Of a stretch of DNA of 64,000 bases, positions 33,381 through 45,502 are shown in pieces. The notes under the pieces were generated by a model. That model made no database searches, had not been told where the DNA came from, and saw only the letters and a list, made by a program, of their open reading frames with translations. The DNA comes from Physcomitrium patens (taxonomy: Eukaryota; Streptophyta; Bryopsida; Funariales; Funariaceae). The stretch is taken from contig NC_037270.1 of assembly GCF_000002425.4 (NCBI RefSeq), forward strand, positions 6,486,449 through 6,550,448, read 5' to 3'. Numbering within the stretch: the first letter of the stretch is position 1; each line of letters starts with the position of its first letter. The translations under genes were made by a program, and so were the position numbers.

Positions 33381-35582
33381 TTTGGCATAGAGTCATATAT
33401 TTCTTAATTTTTGTAATATACAACAAATATGAAGTTCATGTTCTTTTATGTTTTTATAATAGATCAAGATGTTTTCTAAATAACAATAAAAAAAATCGTC
33501 CAAAAATTCTTAAAAAATATTATTTATAAGGTGTTAAAAAGTTGTTAGTGCATTTATTAGTCCAAAAGGCATGACATTATATTCAAAATGTTTGTACATG
33601 GTTTGAAATGTAATCTTTCATTCATCTCTTTTTTTGATACGTACCAAATTATATACTCTTTGTAGATCTATTTTTATATAGATCTTAACTTGATTCAATT
33701 CATTAAAAAGTTTAGATATTAAAGATATTAGGTACTTATTTTTGATGGTGCTCTTATTGAAACATCAATAATCAATATACATCTACAATGATTTATCTTT
33801 TTTCTTCACAAATAGAATTGGAGCTCTTATTGGAGATTTGGAATGACATATGAAGTTTCTGACTAGATTTTCTTTAATATATTCCTTGAATTTAGCCAAC
33901 TTATTTTGTGATAAATTGTAGATTGGTCCAAATGGCAATTGTACTCTTTCTTAAAGGTCAATTGAGCAGTCATATGGATAATGTTTTAGAAGAGTATTCA
34001 CATTCTTTTTCTCAAATACATTTTGAAAATCTTGATATTGGATAGAAATGCCACTTGAAGTCTTTGCACTATTAGAAATAGGTGTAGCATAAATGATACA
34101 AGGTGATCTTTTTTTTACAGCATACAAAAAATCTCTTGCACCTACAAACACAGATTTAATTGTATTAAACTTATAATTTACTACTTGATTAATTATACTC
34201 TTAGTTATACTTTAAAAAAATTAAGAATACAAGAAATCCAATCTACTCAAGGATTGTATTTTTTTAACTATAATAAGCTTAAAATAATTTGATTAGATGG
34301 AAATCTATGATATTAAATACCACAAAGCTATTATGACCATTGATTATTACTTCTATAAGAAAGATTTTGTAAATAACACCTTCAAAAGATAACAGATGAC
34401 CATCTATGATTTCTACATGAATACGTTTAGTTTTCTTTATTAAAGATATGCTAAGTCTTTAAGTAAATTCTTCATCTAAGAAACATGTCAAGACTCCTAA
34501 ATCTAACAAGGTAGAGGCTTTGTAATGTTTAGGTCCTACAATAATATTTAATGTAAAATAAAGAAACAATTTTGAAGAGAGAATAGGACCTTCATTAGAT
34601 ATTGTATAAGGTTCCAACAGCACGGTCTGTATTGTAGCTGGATAAACTTATTTTTCAATATATTTTCTTCTTTGTCATTTGTACTCCTCATTTTATAGTT
34701 GTGTCGCTTCTTTGGACAATATTAAGTAGTGTGTTTAGATTCTTCACAATATAAGCACAATCCTTTTTGATAATGACAAGTCTTTTCTATATCACTAAGA
34801 AATTTAAAACATATTGTATTAATTTGTATATCCTTTACTTCTAAATATATGTATTGAAGAGTCATTAGTATTGCTATTGAATTATAGTAACATTGAAGCC
34901 TATTTTTCCAATTCTCAGATCGAAATTCCAAATGTTGATTGTCACAATTTACAACAAAGTTAATTACTTTTTTCCTCAATATTTGAAGATTAGATAAGTT
35001 GATCATCAAATTTTTTACCTCATATTACAAGTTATCAAAATTTTGAAGCATGTAATATTATGAATTGATTGTCTTGTTGCAAAATACAAATCTTATTGGT
35101 TGCAAAATGAGTTGTATCATATTTTCTTTATATAGATCAAAACTCTACAAAAAAAGACTCCAAATTATCTAATATTGGATCTTATCATTTAAGAAAAGAT
35201 GAAAACCATGATAATGTTGAACTTCAAAGAAGTGTATCAATGAATATAAATTATAATTTTGGAGTTAGATAGCTTTGGAGTTGAAGTTTAATTACAAGTT
35301 ATACTTGATTGAAAAATCATCAAAACTTTGATCTTAGGCCATCTAACTTCTAAGGCATGGCAACTCTTGATTTTCTAGTATTGGAAGGATGTTCCACCAT
35401 AGGAGAAGGAATGTGATTTGGTGCACATGTTGAAGTAGCTCCAATCATGTCTGTATCTTCACTTCTTGCTATTTTTATTGCTCCTAATGGTGATAAACTG
35501 AGTTGATGCATCGCAAGTATCAACTCCCTTAATTGCTCTTATATTTGTGCCATTATTCTCTTCATTTCAAGAAGCTCTGCCA
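32700..35582 (-). pseudogene. decayed RNase H, RT, protease and gag of the LTR-A element
   Basis: Rest of the element interrupted at 25294. RNase H is at about 32740-33110 (an open stretch with SDFALSVVLLQIETND), RT at about 33150-33950, protease at about 33951-34640 and gag at about 34690-35582. Gag includes a CCHC-like remnant (CLYCEESKHTT) near 34725-34760 and a start region matching MAELLEMK at 35580. Stops and small indels occur throughout. A (TA)n tract of about 30 bp (33340-33374) has expanded inside RT. Confidence 0.8.
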
Positions 35583-35769
35583 TAATGACACTTAAAAAAA
35601 CATGTCTAGTATTGATTAAGATAAGTAGAAGAGAGGACTTGAGAACAAAAGAGATATTAAGGACAATATTAGTTTAAAAGAGGGTAATCCACAACTTCTA
35701 ATATGCTTATGTCTTGTCAAGAGAAAGAGATAATCCACTCTTAAGCAAGAAAAGATAAAGCTCTAATAT

Positions 35770-36329
35770 TGTAAGTATACTCTTGTAAATTTGTCAAGAA
35801 CATGAACTGAAAAAAGATGCATAAATCTAGGAAATCTATGTCAAAAGAAAAGTAAAAAAATAGAAATAAAGTAATATGTATACTAAAAAAAAAAAACTAG
35901 AATGGTTATTGCCAAAAGACAAGGAAATTAGATACTCTTGAATCTAGACTAGAAGCAAGAAAAGAATTGATAAGAATAAAGAAGGCTTCATTCTTGCCTC
36001 TATATATACTATCTATCTAAGATCTATGTCGCAACGTTCTATAGGACCTCCAAAAATGTATTGACTTTGCATGACACACATCTTGACTTCTAAAGTAGGT
36101 TTTTTATATAGTCACCATATAATTAGCTTGTTTTAAAAGCTATTAATACATGTGATATATGGATAGCTTGTTGACTAGATTTTTAACCTACTAATCAATT
36201 AAAAACATATATAAAGTCAAAATAGTGTTTAAAAAGCTTCTAAGAGGCTTCTTTAGAAGGTATTATAAAATTAATTTAATATTACCTAATTCTACCTACC
36301 TAGATAGTAAATAGGTATATATCAATGAT
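35770..36329 (-). repeat. LTR-A (T3), 5' LTR of the minus-strand element
   Basis: Starts TGTAAGTATACTC next to a decayed PBS (GCTCTAATATTG, 35759-35770) and ends ATCAATGATA. At 560 bp without inserts it gives the native length of LTR-A. Together with T2 it bounds an element stretched to about 17 kb by nested insertions. Confidence 0.85.
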
Positions 36330-36474
36330 AGATAGTCTATTCTCTTTAAAGAAAAAATTAGTGTAAAAAAACTAAAATATTAATTTAAATATATATATTC
36401 TAAACCTTTAAAATATAAATATATATATATATATATATCTATTTACCTCTAAAAAAAATAAAAATAATGAATTA
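36330..36474. other. AT-rich spacer
   Basis: No gene or clear repeat except TA/TATATA tracts near 36390-36440. Confidence 0.5.
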
Positions 36475-37019
36475 CTACTCTTGTCAAATTATCAAAGACA
36501 TGAATTTTAAAGAATCCAAGGATTAACATATTAATTTTTTACTTAAAAAGAATAAATAATGACTCAAAGATAGTATAATATTTTTTAGAATGGATATTGC
36601 AAAAGACAAGAAAACTATAATTTCTTAAAATAAAATTTAGAGTAAGAAAGGCATTGATAATAGTGAAGAAGACTATACTCTTACTTCCATATATATTATC
36701 TAACTAGAAACTATATAACAACATTCTATAGGACCTCTAATAGATGTTGAACTTACAAGACATGTATCTAACTTCGAAGATAAGTTTTCTATATGTGTGC
36801 TACATAGTAAGCTTGTATCATAAGCTATGAATAAATTTGTAATACATGGCTAACTTGTTGGCTAAGTTTTTGATTTATTAATCAACTACAAATATGTCTA
36901 AAATCAAATCCATATCTATGAGGCTTCTAAGAAGCTTCATTATAAGATATTATCAAATCTATCTATATTTATTCTCTATCTAATACTTTTTATTTAAATA
37001 AATATATATGTTTGTGATA
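36475..37019 (-). repeat. LTR-A copy, minus orientation
   Basis: Matches LTR-A throughout, including CATTCTATAGGACCTCTAATAG (36722), and ends TTTGTGATA. The adjoining internal region is not recognisable, so it is a solo LTR or the surviving LTR of a deleted element. Confidence 0.75.
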
Positions 37020-37072
37020 CTACTTACATCTAAGGTGCTACAACTTATATAAAATATTTATACCTTCTTTCA

Positions 37073-37615
37073 TATCACTATTTGTTACATATATAATTAA
37101 TATTTGTAATTATCTAAAAATAAGGAATTAAGTATAAGTAAATAAAAATAGATAAATTTAATAATATCTCATAGAAAATCTTTTTAAAAGCTTTATAGAC
37201 ATAGATTTGACTTTATATATGTCTATAGGTGATTGGTAGGTTGAAAACTTGGCCAATAGATTGATTATATGTTGCACATGTTGGGCACTTGTGGTACATG
37301 TTGTCTATGTGGTGCATATATAGAAAAATTGTCTTATAAGTAAATACATTTTAAGAGTCCTATAGAACATTGCTACATAAAGTTTATCTAGATAGTATAT
37401 AGAAGCTAGAATGAAGTCTTTTCATTTTTTGTCAATGTCTTTCTTATATTTAGTCTTGTTTCAAGAGTCTTTATTTTTCTTATTTTTGATAATAGCTAAT
37501 TTAGTTTCAATACAATATTATTTTAATTAATTACTTATTCTTTTCTAATAATAAAAGAATATATAGAATCTTTGGTTTTTTGTGGTTTTTATCCTTGATA
37601 AATTCATAAGAATGA
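37073..37615 (+). repeat. LTR-A copy, plus orientation, 5' LTR of an older element
   Basis: Starts TATCACTATTTG, is separated by only about 53 bp from the minus-oriented LTR to its left, and is followed by gag on the plus strand. The two LTRs are head to head. Confidence 0.75.
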
Positions 37616-37689
37616 TAATTTCTATTTTTATTTTATTTAAAATTAAAAGATTAATTTAATTTTTTTTATATTTTTAAGTTTATAAACTA

Positions 37690-38551
37690 TATAATTTTAA
37701 AATTATCATTTTTATTTTTTAAAAGATTATCTTTTTTTGTAGAAATTTTTATTTGATATTAAATTTTATAAATTTTTTTTTTTAGTTTGATCTTTGGATT
37801 TATTAAAGTCACTATAGTAGAAATAGAAGGAAAAATTATAGATATTATATTTGATAGAAGTAAGAATCAATGTACAACTAATATAAATCTTCAAAAGCTT
37901 TTTAACACTTTTAAGATAGAAATTTCACATAATACTAATGTCAACTATGGAGGTATTATTCTTATACCTATAAAAAGAAGTGAACAATGAAATATAATAT
38001 CTATATGAAGAAGTTTTATAGTTGAGAGAAGCAAATAGATCAATTTTTCAATAAATCTTAAAAGTCGTACTATTACAAAAATAAAAGAAACAAAGATTAG
38101 TATATCAAAGAATTTCAATGGAATAAGATCAAAATTTTGAAAATTTCTACAATAAGTTTAAACTTCTCATTGAAGAAGAAAAAACTCAATGCTATCAAAA
38201 TAAATTATATTTATATTTTGAAAAATCTAAATACACTATTTAATATTATCAAAAAAAGTAATCTAATTACAAAATAAAAAGCATGATTGCTAAAAAGAAA
38301 AATATGTCAAAAAATAAGTTTGTCCAACTACAATACAAATCATGTAATTGAAATCTTGTGCAATATCTAATAAAAGTTCTATTCTTTTATAAAATCCTTC
38401 ATCTTGTTTTATAATATTTTTTTTTTGAAAAAATAATAATAAAGCCTCTACCTTATTAGATTCAAGAATTTCATTTTTTTTTAATAATAAAGACTTTGTC
38501 AAAAAATAAGAAATATATTTATCAGTAAAAAGTAATTCTATGTATATTAAG
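37690..38551 (+). pseudogene. decayed gag and start of protease (older plus-strand element)
   Basis: Gag start region at 37787-37990 (KIIDIIFDRS, VNYGGIILIPIK) matches the one at 42657-42848, but not the MAEL-type gag of element 1. A segment at about 38100-38300 resembles the FDGTRSKF block and the zinc knuckle in decayed form. Protease sequence at about 38320-38551 breaks off exactly where an LTR begins. The rest of the protease resumes near 50090, so a younger element inserted here. Confidence 0.65.
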
Positions 38552-38577
38552 TATCACAGATATACATAGGTATTCTA

Positions 38578-38620
<43 letters not shown>

Positions 38621-38807
38621 TAAGTAGAAATAAGTAAAAGTAGATAAAAGTAGGTTAATTTCATAATATCTTCTAAAATAGCTCATAGAAGCTTCATACA
38701 CACTTTTTTGACTTTACATATATTTTTAGTTGATAAGTAGATTAAAAACTTGGTCAACAAGTCAACCACGTGTTGATAGCTTGTAGAACAAGCTAACTAT
38801 GTGGCAT

Positions 38808-40550
38808 TGTTGTAATACATGAAGTCTTGCTTGAGAATACTCCGGGCACCTAGTTGTAGAAGGAAGAATGGAAATTGTAATAACAAAATCTCAATTCTAA
38901 TAGAATACTAAAAATGCTCTAATTAGACCATAATAATACTAAGCAAACTTAATCAAATTCAAAAAATCCTTAAAGAAATTTCAAACAAACAATAAGAATT
39001 CTTAAAGAAATATTAGAAGGATCACAAATATCACTCAAATACATCTCAATTCAATCTTAATTTAATTCTAGTTAAAATCCTATTGAACTTCATTCAAACT
39101 TTAGGCCAAAACTAATTAAATCTTAAATCCTAATAAAATCCTAAACCCTAAATCAAACCCTAAACAAATCTTAAACTAAATCCCAACAAAATCCTAAATT
39201 AAATTCTAATCCTAATCCAAACCCTAAACCCTAAATAAAACCATAATCAAACCCTAAATCCTAAACTAAATCCTAATACAAATCTTAAATCAAACCTTAA
39301 TCCAACCCTAAATCTTAACCATAAACCAAACCCTAATTCTAAATCCTAAATCAAATCTTAAACCAAATTCTAATCCTAAATCAAATCCTAATCCAAATCC
39401 TAAACCCCAAACCAAACCCTAATCAAATCCTAAATCCTAAATCAAATCCTAATCCAAATCCTAATCAAACCTTAAACCAAACCCTAAACAAAATCCTAAT
39501 CAAACCCTAGTAATTCCTACAACAGATTTAAACCTCAATAACTAATGAATAAACCATTGATCTTAACTCAAATTTTACAAAATTTTATAAAATAAGTTAA
39601 AAACAAGCACAAAAAAATTAAAAAAGGATCGGAGTTACCAAATTGATGATAACCTCAAAAATGTGCTTGGAAATTGGTCGGCCTCCTTCTCCAATCTTGA
39701 TGCCAATCTTCTAGAGCCAATATCTCTCTTTTTCATTGTTCAATTGATCTCAAAATCCTCATACACATAGAAAAACAAGTCTAATATCTTCTCACATAAG
39801 TTTCACTCCAATCCAATTAATAGATTGCAAGAAATCTTAAAAACCCCCACTGAACCTAAAATTCTACTTTTTGAGACCTTGACCCACTTAAACCTCAATA
39901 TCCCTCAATTAAACCGTTAGATCAAGCTCAAATTTACGACACATATTGAAAACAAATATAACCATAAATCCACAAAATTTCATCTGTAGATCTGTTGTAA
40001 AACTCTTGAAATCACCCAAAATATAAACCCTATTTTATTTCATAAAACCCAAGTCATTCATAACAAACCTTGACTTTGCAAAGCTCTTACAAAGTCATAT
40101 CAACTCCAAATCACCCAAAATCAATGCTCATTGAAAGCCTATTCAGTCTGCTATCAAACTTCATTCTTTGAACTCCAAAAAAACCCCGGAGTCATTGTCG
40201 AGACTCGGTTTTGTGCCCTAGGATCTGATTTCGACCCTAGTTCATAACTGGTCCTCTCTGGGTATCAATATCTAGTTTTTCTAAGTAACTTTTTTCTAAA
40301 ATTTATTCTTAATTTCCTTCTAAACATGCTTATATCATTTATTTTTCTAATCTATTTTGATTTGCCTTATAGTGCTACAAAGTAAGTAGAAGTCACCTTT
40401 CTAAAAGGCAGCATTGGCACCTTTTAATTTTTCTACTCCTTTGACTATTAACTATATTTCTAAGATAATTTTTTTTAATAATTTGAACTAAGATCTCCTA
40501 AATTATAATAATCTCTACACTCTTTCACCTATTAATCGTGTTACATCACA
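38808..40550 (-). mobile_element. LTR-like unit, E type, copy 1
   Basis: A 1743-bp unit with plus-strand ends TGTTGTAATACATGAAG and GTGTTACATCACA. It aligns in inverse orientation with 40586-42160. Its terminal 60 bp resemble the end of the B unit at 5440-5493. No coding capacity. It contains degenerate CCCTAAA-like repeats. Confidence 0.75.
39100..39520. repeat. degenerate telomere-like repeat array (CCCTAAA/TCCTAAT variants)
   Basis: Dozens of short motifs such as AAACCCTAAACCCTAAAT and AATCCTAAATCAAACC, never in a long perfect array. The same array appears in the other E units, so it belongs to the repeat family and is not a fused chromosome end. Confidence 0.8.
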
Positions 40551-40585
40551 AAAATGCACATTTAAAAAACTTATCTTAAACAATA

Positions 40586-42160
40586 TGTTGCCATGATATG
40601 ACACAAGCAATAGGTGAAAGGGGTGAAGAATCTATTTTATTATAGAAGATCTTACTTCAAATATTGTAAAAAATTATCTTAGAATTAAAGGTTTAAATGC
40701 TACCTTTTTACAAAATAGGCTTCTATTTATTTTGTAAGGCCATAAATAAGGCAAATGAAGGTAGATTAGAAAAATAAAGAACATAAAAATATATAGGAAG
40801 AAGTTAAGAGTTGATTTAAATAAAAAATCAACTCAAAAAGGCAAATTTTGATACTTAGAAAGGACTCATTATCAACCTGGATTGAAATCAGATCTCAAGG
40901 CCCAAAATTAGGCACAGACGATAACTTGGAGATTCTTTGGCAGATCAAAGAGTGGGATTTGAGAGTAGACTTGATAGGATTTTTTTGAGCATAGATTTTG
41001 ATGAAATTAAGTGTATAATGATTTTGCAAGAGCTTTACAAAATCACAATTATTTTGGGTAACTTTGGAATTTATGAAATAAAAAGGATATTACATTTTGA
41101 AGAATTTTATGAGTTTGGTAGTAGATCTAAAATTTAAAATTTGATGATTTAAGAAAATAATTGTTTGAAATATATGCTATAAGTTTGAGCTTGATCAAAT
41201 GGTTGAACTAAAGGCTATTGAATTTTAAGTAGGTTGAGGTCTCAAAAATTGAACTTTCAAAGGTAGCTAGGATTTCTAAGATCTTTAGCAATTTATTAGT
41301 TGGACTAGAATAAAATTTAATTTTAAGAATAATAGACTTAATTTTTTATACACATATAAAATTTGAAGACAATTGAATAATTCAAAAAGGAAATATTGGC
41401 ACTAAAAATTCAATATTTAGATTGGAATAGGAGGCAAACCAATATCCAAGTGGATTTTAGGATTTATTTTTTATTTGATAAGTGAAATTATCTTTAAATT
41501 TGGTGTACTTGTTGCCAACTCAATTGTTAAAAGGTGTGTAAATTTTTAAGTAATATCAAAAATTCAATTGATAGATATTGAGGTTTTAAACTATATTAGG
41601 ATTAGATTGAGTAGGGTTAGGATTTGGTTTAGGGTTTGATTTTGGATTTAGGATTTTTTTAGGATATGGTTTAGAGTTTAGGATTTGTCTAGGATTTGAT
41701 TTAGGGTTTGATTTAGGATCTAAGATTTCATCTAAGATTTGAATTAGGATTTAAGGTTTGTCTAAGGTTTTATTTAAGATTTGGTTTAGGATTTAGTATT
41801 TGTCTAGGATTTGATTGAATTCCATTAGGGTTTTAACTAAATTTAAATTAGAACTTAGTTGAGATTTATTTAAGATATATTTGTAATTATTTTAATATTT
41901 TTTTAGAAATTTTTAAGAATTCTTTTAAGGTTTAATGTGAATTTTTTTTTAATTCCTTTAAGATTTTTTATTTTTTCTTTTATAATTTCTTTAAGATTTT
42001 TTTAAAATTTCATTAAAATTTATTTAGCATTATTAAGATTTAATTATAATTTATTTAATATTTTATTAGAATTAAGATTTTATTTTTATAATTTCCATTC
42101 TATCTTCTATAACTAGGTGCTTGATATACTCTCACATAAGATTTCACATATATGACAATA
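40586..42160 (+). mobile_element. LTR-like unit, E type, copy 2
   Basis: About 1.58 kb, starting TGTTGCCATGATATGACAC, in opposite orientation to copy 1 and 35 bp away. The nonamer ACAATATGT occurs at both edges (40580-40588 and 42155-42163) and contains the target duplication. The telomere-like array appears as TTTAGGGTTTGA variants at about 41600-41850. Confidence 0.75.
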
Positions 42161-42619
42161 TGTCTTGCAAAGTCAACACATTTTGGAGGTCTTATAGGAC
42201 ATGGCCACATAGCTCCTAATTAAGAGTATATATGGAGGCAAGAGTGAAGCCTTCATCATTGTTGTCAATACCTTTTTAGTCCTTAGTCTTATTTCAAGAC
42301 TTTTTAGTCTTCTTATTTTTGACAATAGCCATTTTAGTTCAATATTATATCATCTTTGAATGACTTTTTAATTATTTTCAATGACAAAAGAGTATATTGA
42401 GGATTTCTTTCTTTGATATTCATATCCTTGATACTTTGATAAGAATGCTAACTTATTATTTTTGTCTTGTTTTAGAAGTGAGTGGATTATTTCACTTTTA
42501 TTTTTGTATTTTGAAGGTTATGAACTATTCACCTTTAAATAAAAAATCTTATTCTTTAATACTAATCTTTTCCTAAAAGAGAGTGTATTATCTTTTTTTA
42601 TGGAAATTTTCATTTGATA

Positions 42620-44057
42620 TAAGAGATTACAGATTATCTTCCTCAAATTTAATTTTTTGAATTTATTTGAGTTGTCTACGAAAGAAAAGATTATGGATGC
42701 TACTCTCAATGGAAGTGAAAATAGATTTGCAATTGTTGCAGATCTTCATGAATTTGTTAATACTCTAAGAGTAAAAATCTCAAGTATTTCCATTGTGAAT
42801 TATAGAGGTATTATGCCTATGCCTTTGAAAGAAGTTCAAAGTTTGTAGCAAGAAGTTGTGTAGTTAAAAGAAGTAAGTAGATCAACCTTGCAACCAAATC
42901 TAGGAAGTTTTGCTTTTACAAGTATGACAGGGATAAGGATTAGTATGCCTCAGAATTTTGATGGAACAAGATCAAAATTTCAAGGAATTTTGCAACAAGT
43001 CAAGTTCTATCTAAGATTACATCCTTTCTAATATTCCGATGGATTCACTTAAGTCGGATTCATAGGCTCACTTTTATTAGGAAAAGTTCTTTCTTAGTTT
43101 GCACCTTTAATGAAAAATGATTTGCAACTTCTTTATGATTTGAAATTATTCTTAGAAGTATTTACAACAACATTAGAAAAAAGTGATTGAAAAAGAGTAG
43201 TAGAGACCAAGCTCTTATCTTTAGGATAAGAATCATGGTCATTCACTATATATATTGCTATATTTCAAAACCTTGCTTGTGACATAGACTAGAATGCCAA
43301 AGCCTTTATAAATCAATTTTGATACAAATTAAAGGATAATGTCAAAGATTTATTATTAAAAATATCAAAAGCAAAATCTTTAGAAAAATTTATTATTCAA
43401 GCTATTGTATGCAATAATCAATTATTTGAAAGATGTCAAGAACAAAGATTTGGTTGAAGAGGAATAAATCAAATAATGACAGCAGCTCCTAAGTTTTTAG
43501 AAACTTATTCATTGAGGCTAGAACCAATGAAAATTGATACAATACGTTTTAAATCCTTGACAGAGCAGAAAAAGACTTGAAGATGTTAAGAGGGTTTATG
43601 CTTATATTATAGAGAAGCTAAATATACTACTCAACATTGTCCAAAGAAGCAAGACAACCACAAAATGAGAAATATGGTTGTCAAAGAAGACGAGGTATTG
43701 AAAAATGAGCTCTTTCAATTATAATAGGAATTATGCGATTATAATCTTGCATAACTCTTAGTAAAGGTCCTATTCTTTCCTCAAATCCTTGACATTGTTT
43801 ATAACAAAAATTTATTTAAGACCAACAAATCATAGTCTTAGCTTTGTTAGATTCAAGAACATTAGCATATTTTATACATAAAGATTTTTTCAAAAAATAA
43901 GAAATATCATTAATCAAAAAAACTAAACTTGTACATGTAGATCTCATAAATGGTTGTTTGCTATCTTTTGGAGATGTTAGGCATGAAGCTATTCCTTCAG
44001 ATGTAACAATTAAAGATCATAATACCATAGTAACATTTAACGTAATAAGATCTCCAT
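42620..44057 (+). pseudogene. decayed gag and start of protease (nested plus-strand element)
   Basis: An open start region at 42657-42848 (KIMDATLNGSENRF, VNYRGIMPMPLKE) is followed by [14 protein letters not shown] near 42950 and a knuckle remnant near 43600 (LCLYYREAKYTTQHCPKK, with the second Cys lost). Protease starts near 43740 and reaches VHVDLINGCLLS at 43930-43975. The gag N-terminus differs from the MAEL type of elements 1 and 2, while the capsid part is clearly related, so this is a distinct subfamily. Confidence 0.75.
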
Positions 44058-45502
44058 TGTCATATTACATGAAATCTTCCTTGAGAATGTGTTGGATACT
44101 TGATTGTAAAAAATAAAAAGAATTTGCAATAATAAGTCCTAACTACTTTAATAAAATCATATATAAACTACTATAGAAGCTTAAAAAATATAATCAAGTA
44201 TCAATTAATTTCAATTATTTTTATTTTATTTTATTTTATTTTATTATTTTTAATTTTAATTTTTTAAATAAATTATATAAAAAAATACAAAAAAATCCTA
44301 AAGAAATCCTAAAGAAATCAAATCAATCCTAAAGCAAATCAAATCCTAATTCTAATAAAATTATAATCCTAACCAAATCTTAATCTTAACCAAAACCTAA
44401 ATTCTAACCAAATTCTAACCCTAATCAAATCCTAATCAATTTTTTAAATCTCAAACAAATTTCTAACAATTTTATAATAGATTTTGAAATTCAATAACTA
44501 ATATTTGAATCATTTATTTAAACTCAAAATTTTTTAAATTCTTCACTAATTGAGTTAAAAATAAGCACAAAAAAATTAAAAAGCATTGGAATTACCAAAT
44601 AGACAATAACCTCAAAAATATGCTTGAGTATCAGTTAGCCTCCTTCTCTGACCTTAATGCTAATCTCTTAGAGCCAATTACTCCTAATTGAACTCTTACT
44701 TTGCTCTCAAACTTTATATACTTGTTAGAAATCAAGTTGACTATCTTTATGAAAATTTTTGCTTCAATCTAATTGGCAGATTGATGGATATCTAAGAAAA
44801 CCTCACTAGTCTTCAAAGCCTTGAATTTCTAGACCATAACCCACAAAAACCTTCATGCTTTTTAATCTAATCATTTGATCAAATCCAAATTCATATCACA
44901 TCTAATACAACTACATCCACAAACCTAAAAAAATTTATTTGTAGATTTGTTACCAAACTCCTGAAATTGCTCAAAATGTTGATTCTTTTTTATTTTCTAA
45001 AAGCCCACAGTCACCAAAAACAACATCATCTTTGCAAACCTCTTACAAAGTCATTATCTATTCAAATCTCTCAAAATTAATGTCTTTAGAAACTTTATCA
45101 AGTCTTTCTTTTGACATCACTCTCTTATCAACAAAAGAATCCTTGATTTGTCGTTGAGGCTTGGTTTTGTAGCTTAGGATCTGATTTCAATCTAGGTTCA
45201 TAACTAGCCCTCTTTAGGTATCAATTTTTTTTCCTTTTGAGATAAATTCTACTAAAACCAATTCCTAACTCCTTTCATATATACCTATATTTTTTATTTT
45301 TTTAATTTATCTTATTTTGTCTTATTTATGGTCATAAAAAGTAAATAAAAACCAATTTTCTAAAATGACAGCATCACTACTAAAAATTTTACTACCTTCC
45401 TATCTTTTATCTATATTTTTCTACTTTAACTTTTAACTTGGCTCTTCTATAATAAGTTCTATATTATTATCTTTTATCACATAGTCATATTATAACATGA
45501 CA
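44058..45502 (-). mobile_element. LTR-like unit, E type, copy 3
   Basis: A 1445-bp unit with ends TGTCATATTACATGAAATC and TATTATAACATGACA, inserted in the protease gene. It aligns with the E units at 38808 and 40586, including the telomere-like stretch (44280-44450). The target duplication is unclear. Confidence 0.75.

Larger units (their letters stand above)
38552..42452 (+). repeat. LTR-A, 5' LTR of a nested plus-strand element, holding two E-type units
   Basis: LTR sequence at 38552-38807, 40551-40585 and 42161-42452 is collinear and totals about 583 bp. It starts TATCACAGATATACAT. A (TA)n tract expands at 38580-38617. The 35-bp piece between the two inserts matches the LTR-A segment after GTGGCA, which shows two separate insertions. 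Confidence 0.8.

Noticed and set aside
38290-38502. 70-codon minus-strand ORF
   Set aside because: It is the antisense reading of a decayed plus-strand protease.
39100-39520. Interstitial telomere or chromosome-fusion point
   Set aside because: The motifs are irregular, never form a perfect array, and recur at the same position of three copies of one repeat family.
38808-42160. A single large palindromic element
   Set aside because: The 35 bases between the arms match the host LTR, and a shared nonamer brackets one arm, so two independent insertions explain it better.
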